Shown here: in pieces, positions 17,657-25,358 of the stretch
Position numbering within the stretch: the first letter of the stretch is position 1
How the letters are laid out: the number at the start of each line of letters is the position of its first letter
Assembly: GCA_937935995.1 (NCBI GenBank)
Contig: CALGXF010000034.1
Coordinates: 1-50,916 of the forward strand
Reading direction: 5' to 3'
DNA length: 50,916 nucleotides
Source: an uncultured Alphaproteobacteria bacterium
GTDB taxonomy: Bacteria; Pseudomonadota; Alphaproteobacteria; CAAHEQ01; UBA3637
Translations under genes and position numbers: made by a program
Notes under the pieces: generated by a model
Seen by the model: the letters and a program-made list of their open reading frames with translations, nothing else
Databases searched by the model: none
Told to the model about the DNA's origin: nothing

Positions 17657-17685
17657 TTGACATTTTTGGGAAAAAAGCGTATAAT
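17657..17685 (+). promoter_or_regulatory. Consensus sigma-70 promoter for LRR-like gene
   Basis: Perfect TTGACA (17657-17662), 17-base spacer, perfect TATAAT (17680-17685), 25 bases before the ATG at 17711. Both hexamers match the sigma-70 consensus. Confidence 0.9.
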
Positions 17686-17710
17686 TAACTTTAAAAACAA
17701 AGGGATAAGT

Positions 17711-19774
17711 ATGCATATTCTATCGCAACAGGAAGTTTTAACTTTACGTCAACAACGTGTGAACAGCTTTTTCAAAAAAGCCCGCGCGTTGATAGCACAG
17801 TCTCCGGTAAAAGAGGCACCGCCGAATGAACAAAAAGAAATTGAAAAACAAATTGTCCGCTGTTTATTCCATACGATTCGCTTTGTTCAAAATCCATTGT
17901 CGACGGAACGGGAAATTCGGGAGATTTTAAAGTATCCGTGCGCATCGGAAAATTTGAAATTTTATGTTGATGAGCTTTTCCGCACCGGACACAAGTATAA
18001 AGCAATCATTGATTCGGCCGTTCGGGACGGGATGGCTATTCGCCGGTCGGTTCAGCCGCCTTATCCGAAAGAATTCGGGGTCGGCGGATCGTTCTATTTA
18101 CAAGTTGAAAACATTCGAACGGCTTTTGATTTGGTCAAAGAACGAATTGATATGATGAATGATTCGCTGCCGGGTCAACATACGCTTCAATTGGTTAAGA
18201 ACGGTAAAATCCCGACGTTGTCTTACTTTAACGGCCGGAGCGTTCAAACGTTCCGATTGAATGCTTTTTTGATGCAACGGGCGCAAGTGCTTCATCGGCT
18301 TGCCGCCGGATTTGATTCGTTTGATTTAACGGATGAAGCGCTTTTGGATACATTTAAACAGAAAAATTATGATGCTTATAAGACTTTAAAATCCCAAAGA
18401 ATGCGTGAAAAAGCGACACGCAATAAAGATTTCTTTATGACGCTTCGGGATGAGTTTTTGTTTTATCGTTTGGCGCATGAGTTGGAAGTGCATCCGGAAG
18501 ATTCTTTTGAAACAAATGTGTGTCGAGTGGCTCAATTTTATGAACAAACCAAAAATATTTCTTTGAAAGTAACGACAACAGGGCGCGAAATTCTGCCGGA
18601 GCAAACGCCGTTTAAAACAATTATGTTTACGCGTAATCCGTATGAAATTGCGACTTTGTCAACGTATAAAGAATGGATGCGTTCTGCCGGGCATGAATCT
18701 TTTTGTTTGTCGGCGGTGGGGGAAAATTTCAAATATATTAAACAGGAAATCGGCCGCGGCTCTATTGTCGTATATGGGTTGGATCAAGACTTCATTCCCA
18801 AATGCCGTGTTATTTTAAAACCGTATTTTCATGAAAGCGGCAAAGTCGTTTATCGATTGGGTCGTATCAAAGGCGAGGTAACGGCCGGGTTCGAAGATCA
18901 AGTTCAAACTTTTGTAACAGAGCATTTTAATGACCCGATGGAGGCTGTTTATCATTTGCCTAAAGAAATGCATACGGATGATTTATCGACGGTTCTTTGG
19001 ACATACAAACATCCGACGCCGGAATTGATTTTGGATGGATTGAAAATTCCTTATACGCGCACGGCAGACGGTTTTATTCATGTGCCGGGGCAATTATCTT
19101 TTGCCGGGATGGGATTAAAAGAGCTGCCGGATTTATCTCGTGTCACTGTTGATTGTTTTGATGTGTCGGATAACAAAGATTTGACATCATTAAAAGGGAT
19201 GCCCGTTTGCCGGACTCTTAAAATAAGTCAGACAGGCATTCGGAATCTGGCGGACATGGCACAAGGGGTTCAAGAAATTGAAAGCGGATATAATGTTTTG
19301 TCTTCGTTGTCCGGAATGCCTACTTCGGTTCGGCGGTTTTCTTTGAAAAAAGGTGGGGTCAAAGGCGGTATTTGTTTAGCGGATTTTAAAGCGTGTGAAA
19401 GCTTGTGTTTAGCCATGACGGATTTAACCACAACAAAAGGGCTGCCGGAAGCTTGTCGGGAGTTGGATATTTCTTGTGCGCCGGTTCATGCTTTGGAAGA
19501 TATTCCGCCAACCATCCGTTACGTTCGGGTGGACTTGTGTCCAATAGAGGAAATAGAACGTGTGCCGCCGGTTGCATTGCATTGTGTGCTGGGTTTGTCA
19601 TTTGATATGCAGGAAAAGGCTTATCAAATTTTAGCGCGCCAACCGCAATCTGTTCAAGAAGAAGCTTATCGGCGTTTATCTGACTTGCCGCCGTCGGACA
19701 AGGAACAAATGATGCGGAGATTCGGACAGTGGCAACAACGTCGTCGGCGGGAATGCCAATTCGAGCGTGATTAA
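17711..19774 (+). CDS. Large protein with C-terminal leucine-rich-like repeats
   Basis: 687 residues from the ATG at 17711; AGGGAT precedes it, and any earlier start would lie inside the promoter. Residues about 1-460 match no family I know. From about 460 to 640 short leucine-rich-like units are visible (MGLKELPDLSRVTVDCFDVS, LTSLKGMPVCRTLKISQTGI, LPEACRELDISCAPVHALED). No signal peptide or membrane helix. A strong promoter suggests substantial expression. The gene at 30711-31454 has similar repeats and phrasing and is probably a paralogue. LRR proteins of host-associated bacteria can be effectors, but nothing here shows secretion. Confidence 0.7.
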   Translation: MHILSQQEVLTLRQQRVNSFFKKARALIAQSPVKEAPPNEQKEIEKQIVRCLFHTIRFVQNPLSTEREIREILKYPCASENLKFYVDELFRTGHKYKAIIDSAVRDGMAIRRSVQPPYPKEFGVGGSFYLQVENIRTAFDLVKERIDMMNDSLPGQHTLQLVKNGKIPTLSYFNGRSVQTFRLNAFLMQRAQVLHRLAAGFDSFDLTDEALLDTFKQKNYDAYKTLKSQRMREKATRNKDFFMTLRDEFLFYRLAHELEVHPEDSFETNVCRVAQFYEQTKNISLKVTTTGREILPEQTPFKTIMFTRNPYEIATLSTYKEWMRSAGHESFCLSAVGENFKYIKQEIGRGSIVVYGLDQDFIPKCRVILKPYFHESGKVVYRLGRIKGEVTAGFEDQVQTFVTEHFNDPMEAVYHLPKEMHTDDLSTVLWTYKHPTPELILDGLKIPYTRTADGFIHVPGQLSFAGMGLKELPDLSRVTVDCFDVSDNKDLTSLKGMPVCRTLKISQTGIRNLADMAQGVQEIESGYNVLSSLSGMPTSVRRFSLKKGGVKGGICLADFKACESLCLAMTDLTTTKGLPEACRELDISCAPVHALEDIPPTIRYVRVDLCPIEEIERVPPVALHCVLGLSFDMQEKAYQILARQPQSVQEEAYRRLSDLPPSDKEQMMRRFGQWQQRRRRECQFERD

Positions 19775-20082
19775 GATGAAGGACACCACAGATATTGATT
19801 TAAGTCGACATACCCGTCGGGGGAAGAAATAATCCCTTCTTCGGCCAACAATTGAGCTTGTTTTCCGGGGCCGCCGAATGCAAATCCGGGAGCGACACGT
19901 CCTTCACGATTAACGACACGGTGGCATGGAATGATGCCCGGTTTCGGGTTGACATGCAAAGCATATCCGACCATTCGCGCTGAACGAGGGTGTCCGATTA
20001 AAAAAGCGATTTGCCCGTAGGTGGCGACTTTTCCTTTCGGAATTTGTTCAACGATAGCGTAAACTTGTTCAAAAAAAGTCAT
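19771..20082 (-). CDS. MGMT-family DNA alkyltransferase-like protein, catalytic domain only
   Basis: 103 residues. It corresponds to the C-terminal DNA-binding domain of O6-alkylguanine-DNA alkyltransferases: VATYGQIAFLIGHPRSARMV, then the active-site motif IPCHRVV with the acceptor Cys. Alkyltransferase-like (ATL) proteins have Trp at that Cys position, so this is not a standard ATL. The N-terminal domain of Ogt/Ada is absent, and AGGAGG 5 bases before the ATG argues that this short form is complete. It may repair O6-alkylguanine or only bind it. It ends convergently, overlapping the LRR-like gene by 4 bases. Confidence 0.88.
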   Translation of the reverse strand: MTFFEQVYAIVEQIPKGKVATYGQIAFLIGHPRSARMVGYALHVNPKPGIIPCHRVVNREGRVAPGFAFGGPGKQAQLLAEEGIISSPDGYVDLNQYLWCPSS

Positions 20083-20133
20083 GACATCCTCCTGACAAAG
20101 GATAAGATATCATGACTGTTAAAGCAAGCTTTT

Positions 20134-20298
20134 TTATCCGTTTCTGCGCCGGCCGAAAATAAGGCTTAAGGCAAATAAAACCAAACCGACAATAAAAACG
20201 ATTTTAGCAGCCCATGCGGCTGTTCCGGCTAATCCGCCGAATCCTAAGGCAGCAGCGATAATCGCTATAACTAAAAACGTGATGGCCCATCCGAACAT
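20134..20298 (-). CDS. DUF1328 (YtjA-like) small membrane protein
   Basis: 54 residues starting MFGWAITFLVIAIIAAALGF. Two hydrophobic helices with the Gly/Ala-rich FGGLAGTAAWAAK linker and a basic end (FGRRRNG) are the DUF1328 pattern. AAGGAG precedes the ATG by 7 bases. Members are small inner-membrane proteins, often stress-induced, without a defined biochemical role. It is too short for many gene callers and is followed closely by the MGMT-type gene on the same strand. Confidence 0.9.
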   Translation of the reverse strand: MFGWAITFLVIAIIAAALGFGGLAGTAAWAAKIVFIVGLVLFALSLIFGRRRNG

Positions 20299-20599
20299 GA
20301 TTTTCTCCTTTTTTAAGTTGTTCCTTTTTTATTTTAGGGCGCCGACTGACTTTTTTAAAGATAACCGAAAGGGTAGGCGGTAAAGGCGTTAAAAAGGCAT
20401 TTTGAAAAGCGGGGGGTATGGTGGATATCAGGAGAACATTTTTATGGCAAAGAGTACTAAATGAAATACGGACCAACATTTTCTGAATTTTCATCATTTC
20501 ATAAAAGAAAGATTCTACTTTTTCTCCACCAGAAAAAAGTGATATAAATTTAAGGCATAAGAATCTCCTATCTGAAACTATAATGAGCACCTAATAAAA
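20299..20599. other. Intergenic edge between host genes and AT-rich R-M operon
   Basis: About 300 bases with no convincing gene. Base composition shifts here from host-like to AT-rich, near 20440-20600. A GGAGAA site precedes ATG at 20444, but the frame closes after six codons, so it may be a remnant of a disrupted gene. I see no copy of the tRNA-Ser 3' end or other att-like repeat here. Confidence 0.5.
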
Positions 20600-21358
20600 C
20601 TATTGTCCGATTATTTCAAATACTCTAATGCAATAGATTAAAAACAGACTTGTATGTTTCAAATATAGATCGTCAAATTCAAAAGCTCCGATACCATTAT
20701 GCTTTAAGGTACAATACGTTTCATATCCCAAACGAAAAAGGTTTTCATTCCCTTTGATTTCTGTATTATTGGTAATTTGAATTTTCTTTTTAATATATTT
20801 CAAAAAATTTATAATTTGTGCATCTATGGAAGGGGTTTTGAATGAACGCTTGATAAGTTCTAACTTCTTATTACTTGATATATTTGGATCTTTAAGCACT
20901 TCTATAACATCTGATAGTTGATAATTCTTCCGTAATAAAATTGTTCCTGCTTTTTCTAAAATAGCTAAATGTGTTGCATACAAATATTGCATCTCCGCAT
21001 CGATGGGCATATGAGGCAAATTAAGTTTCATTAATATTCTAACAATACTAGAGATTGAGTACATAATAAGATGTTTATTATATGGATCAACCGTTGTTGT
21101 ATTGTTTATATCATAAATCAAAGCGGAAAGCTCTAAAATATAACCACTCTCCATCATAGCATCATAGAAACGATTATTTTGATAAAGCAGTATAAACGTT
21201 TTATAAGCTTCTTCACGTCGATATTCCCAATTTGAGAGCATTTCTGCTTTATCTCGTGTATACACTCGTTGTACTGTTTTAATGGAGTTTGCAATATACT
21301 GAAACATTGTAGCCTCGCTTTGGGCTACAAGAGTAGAATCTATTTCTAGATGCTCCAT
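20600..21358 (-). CDS. Hypothetical protein, last gene of R-M operon
   Basis: 252 residues, no family recognised. It begins 2 bases after the hsdM stop, so it is part of the same operon. The sequence looks all-helical and cytoplasmic, with many Tyr, Ile, Asn and Lys (AT-rich codons), and no signal peptide or obvious enzyme motif. A leader-like hydrophobic segment is absent. Position suggests an accessory of the restriction system or a separate defence gene; neither can be shown from sequence. Confidence 0.75.
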   Translation of the reverse strand: MEHLEIDSTLVAQSEATMFQYIANSIKTVQRVYTRDKAEMLSNWEYRREEAYKTFILLYQNNRFYDAMMESGYILELSALIYDINNTTTVDPYNKHLIMYSISSIVRILMKLNLPHMPIDAEMQYLYATHLAILEKAGTILLRKNYQLSDVIEVLKDPNISSNKKLELIKRSFKTPSIDAQIINFLKYIKKKIQITNNTEIKGNENLFRLGYETYCTLKHNGIGAFEFDDLYLKHTSLFLIYCIRVFEIIGQ

Positions 21359-21360
21359 TT

Positions 21361-22797
21361 TTACACCTCAACCAATTCCCGAAAATCGGCCAAAGCGCTT
21401 TCCAATTCAGAGATAATATTTTGGGCTAAAACTTCTGGTTCCGGTAAATTTTCCAAGCTTTCTAAACTTTCATCTTTTAACCAAGTAATATCCAAATTTG
21501 TTTTGTCGCGTTTGATAATTTCATCATAAATGAACTTCTTAAACCGTTCTGTTTCAACTCGTTGGGAGACATCTTCAGCATGATAACATTTCACAAAATC
21601 TTTCAAATGTTCATCGGTTAAAGAATTTGTTACCAAGGTCAAGTTTACATTTGTTCTGTAATCATAAATCCAAACATCTTTTGTTCGGTGATCATTTTCC
21701 AATGGCGGAAATTTATCAAAAAACAATACATTTGCTTTTATCCCTTGAGCATAAAAAATACCGGTAGGCAACCTTAAAATCGTATGCAGGTTAAATTCAT
21801 TCAATAACCGCTTACGGACTTTTTCACTGGCTCCCCCTTCAAACAAGACATTATCCGGAACAACCACAGCTGCACGACCACTCATCTTTAAAATTGTCAT
21901 GATATGTTGTAAAAAGTTGATTTGCTTGTTTGAAGTCGTAGCAATAAAATCATCACGATTATAATCTTCCTTTTCTGTGGTCACTGTTCCATCTTCACCC
22001 ATGACTTTCAGCCCACCTTTCTTGCCAAAAGGTGGATTAGCTAATACCATATCATAACGCTCCGTTCCAGCGCTCATAAGCGAGTCTGCTTCCTTTACCG
22101 GAGACCTATTTCCACCAATTCCATGCAAGTACATATTCATAGCGCACAAACTGACAACCAAAGGTGTAATATCGCTTCCAAAGAACTTACTTTCTTTTAA
22201 ATCTTTAATCTTAGCCCGGTCATTTGTTTGTTTTTTCATGTAATCATAGGCAGCCAATAAAAAACCCCCGGTTCCACAGGCTGGGTCACAAACTGTCATG
22301 TCTGGTGTTGGACGCATGACTTCTACCATAGCGCGAATTAAAGGACGGGGCGTAAAGTATTGACCGGCACCGGCTTTGGATTCTTGGGCATTTTTCTGCA
22401 ACAATCCTTCATATATTTCCCCTTTAACATCCACATCCATACCCAGCCAAGTTTCCGAGTTGATTAAGGATATTAAACGCGACAAATTTGCAGGATTTGA
22501 AATTTTATTGCTGGCTTTGTTATAAATTGTTCCGATAATACCATACTTTTTGGAAAGAGTGCTTAAAATTTCTTGATAATGATTAGCCAATTCAACACCG
22601 GCTAATGGGATAAGGGTCTTCCATTTGCAATCATCGGGGATCAGGGATGTTTCACCCAATAAAGTGGTGCGTTCTTCATCCATTTTCAGGAACAAAAGAT
22701 AAGTTAATTGAGATACATAATCGGTATAACCTACACCGGATTGAGCCAATACACTGGCATAATTCCAAACTTTTGTGACTAAATTAGATGAGTTCAT
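21361..22797 (-). CDS. hsdM: Type I restriction enzyme methyltransferase subunit HsdM
   Basis: 478 residues. N6-adenine methyltransferase: an N-terminal helical HsdM domain (about 1-130), the SAM-binding motif DPACGTGGF at about 171-179 and the catalytic NPPF at about 254-257. It methylates the target adenine together with HsdS and is part of the restriction complex with HsdR. It overlaps hsdS by 4 bases. The subunit looks complete. Confidence 0.97.
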   Translation of the reverse strand: MNSSNLVTKVWNYASVLAQSGVGYTDYVSQLTYLLFLKMDEERTTLLGETSLIPDDCKWKTLIPLAGVELANHYQEILSTLSKKYGIIGTIYNKASNKISNPANLSRLISLINSETWLGMDVDVKGEIYEGLLQKNAQESKAGAGQYFTPRPLIRAMVEVMRPTPDMTVCDPACGTGGFLLAAYDYMKKQTNDRAKIKDLKESKFFGSDITPLVVSLCAMNMYLHGIGGNRSPVKEADSLMSAGTERYDMVLANPPFGKKGGLKVMGEDGTVTTEKEDYNRDDFIATTSNKQINFLQHIMTILKMSGRAAVVVPDNVLFEGGASEKVRKRLLNEFNLHTILRLPTGIFYAQGIKANVLFFDKFPPLENDHRTKDVWIYDYRTNVNLTLVTNSLTDEHLKDFVKCYHAEDVSQRVETERFKKFIYDEIIKRDKTNLDITWLKDESLESLENLPEPEVLAQNIISELESALADFRELVEV

Positions 22798-24104
22798 TTT
22801 CTCTTCCTTTTTTTGAGTTGGGTGGATTTTTCGGCTTTGATACGATCTAACAGAATTTGAGCGGGTTCATCATTTGGATCTTGCGGAACCAAACGACCTC
22901 CAAAGGCTTTTTTCAAAATGGATTGTTTTAATTCTTCGGCCTGTTTCAAAGAATTGGATACAGCTTCTTCCAACTTATCCGCCACAGCAAACCGCTTTTC
23001 GATTCCTTCCACAATTTTTTCTTGTTCAGGAAGAGAAGGGATAAAAATTTTTTCATCAGTCAAAGCTTTCATACTAACATTACCTTGTCCCACATTTCCA
23101 GTTTCATATGAAAAGAATTGTGTTTGATATGGTTCACTCTGTAATGCATAAGCCAAATAAAGAGCATTAATATTTTTTAAGGGTCTGACTCTTGCCAAAC
23201 GCTGATTTAACAAAAGATGTTTATCCTCTTTAATTAATACAACGTAGCCATAATCCCTTTTTCTTCTTGTACCTGTTAATGTAATAACAATATCATTAGT
23301 TTGTAATAAATATTTATCAACAAGATTTTTATTAAGATTATTTATGTATACTGGTTTCTCATTTAAATTCAACGTAAAAGGTTTTATATTTCCCATCCTT
23401 AATATTTGGTATCCAAATTCACTAAAATCTGTACTTTTAAATGCATACCCCCCTAAAACTTCACACACGTCTTTCAATTGGACTTGTTTCCAATCCGTTG
23501 TTTTGTGGAGTTTGCCGGTAAAGGCGGAATGGAGGACGGATTGGCGATATTTTTTCAAATCCTCGGCCACAGATTTTAACTTTTCCACCCCGGCATCCAC
23601 CTTCGCAAAGACTTCCTCAATCTTCGCCACAATCCTCTTCTGCACATTCAATGGTGGAAGATTACAAGCTATTTCTTTCATTTTTGCTTGATTTAATTTC
23701 AAACGTGTAGTTCCAGAAACATACGGTCTGTAAGAAACTGAATTTAACCAGTAACAAATAAATTGATTTGATATACTACCAAAACCTTTTAAGATATGAG
23801 CGTGATTATTTACCCAAAATTTTCCATTGACAATGTATGCTTTGTTTTTAAATGGATCCAAAAAAGGAGCTCCATCTTCACCCAAAAGGACATATTCCCC
23901 ATCACTCAGATAGTCATCAATATATCCAACTTGTCCGGTGGCTCCATAGTATGGATATAAAGGTTTCCCTTCAGCCTTTTTTAATCGTTCATCCCGTTCA
24001 TTTGCATTGATGGGCTTCCGTTCGGAATCTAAAATTTGAACGAAGTCATCCAATTTGCATTCACACCACCCCACCGGCAATTTATTTGTCATTTTTTTAA
24101 GCAT
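22794..24104 (-). CDS. hsdS: Type I restriction enzyme specificity subunit HsdS
   Basis: 436 residues with the usual two target-recognition domains (about 1-160 and 205-365). Each is followed by a conserved coiled-coil spacer: PPLNVQKRIVAKIEEVFAKV, then PSLPEQEKIVEGIEKRFAVA. The two spacers show the internal repeat of HsdS. The recognition domains are AT-rich and should read a bipartite site. The start overlaps the end of the upstream membrane-protein gene by 8 bases, an unusual partner for hsdS. Confidence 0.95.
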   Translation of the reverse strand: MLKKMTNKLPVGWCECKLDDFVQILDSERKPINANERDERLKKAEGKPLYPYYGATGQVGYIDDYLSDGEYVLLGEDGAPFLDPFKNKAYIVNGKFWVNNHAHILKGFGSISNQFICYWLNSVSYRPYVSGTTRLKLNQAKMKEIACNLPPLNVQKRIVAKIEEVFAKVDAGVEKLKSVAEDLKKYRQSVLHSAFTGKLHKTTDWKQVQLKDVCEVLGGYAFKSTDFSEFGYQILRMGNIKPFTLNLNEKPVYINNLNKNLVDKYLLQTNDIVITLTGTRRKRDYGYVVLIKEDKHLLLNQRLARVRPLKNINALYLAYALQSEPYQTQFFSYETGNVGQGNVSMKALTDEKIFIPSLPEQEKIVEGIEKRFAVADKLEEAVSNSLKQAEELKQSILKKAFGGRLVPQDPNDEPAQILLDRIKAEKSTQLKKRKRK

Positions 24105-25041
24105 CCTGTGTTAAGGCATCTATTATATGAAAAATTTTGTCTGCAGGTTCTTTATTTTGTAGACACTGCTTTATTATCAATAAAGCACCAATTAATGTAT
24201 TAGAAAATATCTCTTTTTGTTTAATGGTTTCATCCTTACTCTTTAGTTGTTGAGTTAATTGTACGATTTCTTCATGCTGACGTTTTATGTACTCTGTTCT
24301 TTTATTTTCCTTTTCCTTACGCTTTTTATATTTTTTAATTCGAAACAAGCCATATATAAGACAAACGACAAAATATATTCCTGTTATTATCCCCATTTTT
24401 ACATACAATTGATACCTGTAAGAAGGCTTCTCTTTGATTGGCCTAAGATTTTTAGCATTCCCTATTACTTTTATATCATGATTTGAAAAATTATCCGGAT
24501 ACTCTTCATGTAAAAAAGAAATTGATATTTTATCTGAAGGATTAAGATAATTAAATTTTAAAAGAATTTCTTGACCTCGTAAGATAGTTTCTAAGTGTAT
24601 TGACTTAGAAGTTAATTCATTTTTAAAAGGTAAAAAAGGTTTAATTTCATCTGGGACAACAACCCTAATTGGATCCGCATCTAATGGGGATACATCTTTT
24701 CCATCAATAGCTTTCCAACCGGTGTTTTCTATTATGATTGTACTTAGATATAACTTATCATATTTTCTTCCATTTAAGATAATTTCGAATGATTTAGATA
24801 ACTCGTTTCCTAATCTGTTTTTAGATACAAAAGTCTGTGTCCAAGAATCATATTGTAAAGAAGGACTATCCACATAATAGAGATAAATAGATAAAATAAT
24901 AGGAATAAGAAAAGTAAACCATCCTCCATATTTTTTAAGAAATACCCCTATTAAATTCCAAACCTTCAAAGCATCATCCTTTAATGAGGTTTGGGGCTCT
25001 ATTTCTAATAAATCTTTATCCAAAACAGGTATATTATTCAT
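24097..25041 (-). CDS. Two-helix membrane protein inside the R-M operon
   Basis: 314 residues, no family recognised. Predicted helices are at about residues 37-55 (YGGWFTFLIPIILSIYLYYV) and 213-232 (MGIITGIYFVVCLIYGLF). Between them is a domain of about 155 residues with beta-like alternation, presumably extracytoplasmic. After the second helix comes a very basic stretch and a coiled coil (about 240-275, IVQLTQQLKSKDETIKQKE). It overlaps orf99 by one base (TAATG) and hsdS by 8 bases, so it is translated within the operon. It could be a membrane sensor or effector module; this is inference. Confidence 0.75.
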   Translation of the reverse strand: MNNIPVLDKDLLEIEPQTSLKDDALKVWNLIGVFLKKYGGWFTFLIPIILSIYLYYVDSPSLQYDSWTQTFVSKNRLGNELSKSFEIILNGRKYDKLYLSTIIIENTGWKAIDGKDVSPLDADPIRVVVPDEIKPFLPFKNELTSKSIHLETILRGQEILLKFNYLNPSDKISISFLHEEYPDNFSNHDIKVIGNAKNLRPIKEKPSYRYQLYVKMGIITGIYFVVCLIYGLFRIKKYKKRKEKENKRTEYIKRQHEEIVQLTQQLKSKDETIKQKEIFSNTLIGALLIIKQCLQNKEPADKIFHIIDALTQDA

Positions 25042-25340
25042 TATCTTAACTCCATAATATATCCACTTTTATCCTTAATTTCGCATATTAGTAATTTTGA
25101 TATTTTTGCTTTACTGCCAGTTGCATTAAAAGCACGATAAAATTCTTTTTTTGCTTCGTCTCTAGACAAATTAGCTTTTAACACAGTTGAGGGGAATGTA
25201 TATGTTTCTGTTTCGGAAAATTTTATTCGTGTGAATAAGGCATTACTTTTATCTGCAATGTCTTGTGCTGATATATCATTTGGTTTTAAATCATAAATAA
25301 TAAGAGAGCGCACTCCCGATAATTTAAACTCTGTTTCCAT
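25041..25340 (-). CDS. Small hypothetical protein downstream of hsdR
   Basis: 99 residues, unknown family, cytoplasmic by composition, with no Cys pairs or metal motif. It starts METEFKLSGVRSLIIYDLKP and ends IKDKSGYIMELR. It lies 18 bases after the hsdR stop and its stop overlaps the next start (TAATG). GAAAGGAT precedes the ATG. The very AT-rich codon use matches the membrane-protein gene that follows, suggesting the two travelled together. Confidence 0.7.
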   Translation of the reverse strand: METEFKLSGVRSLIIYDLKPNDISAQDIADKSNALFTRIKFSETETYTFPSTVLKANLSRDEAKKEFYRAFNATGSKAKISKLLICEIKDKSGYIMELR

Positions 25341-25358
25341 ATTATTCTATCCTTTCTC

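Noticed and set aside
20444..20464. ATG with good ribosome site at the left edge of the island
   Set aside because: Frame stops after six codons; at most a remnant.
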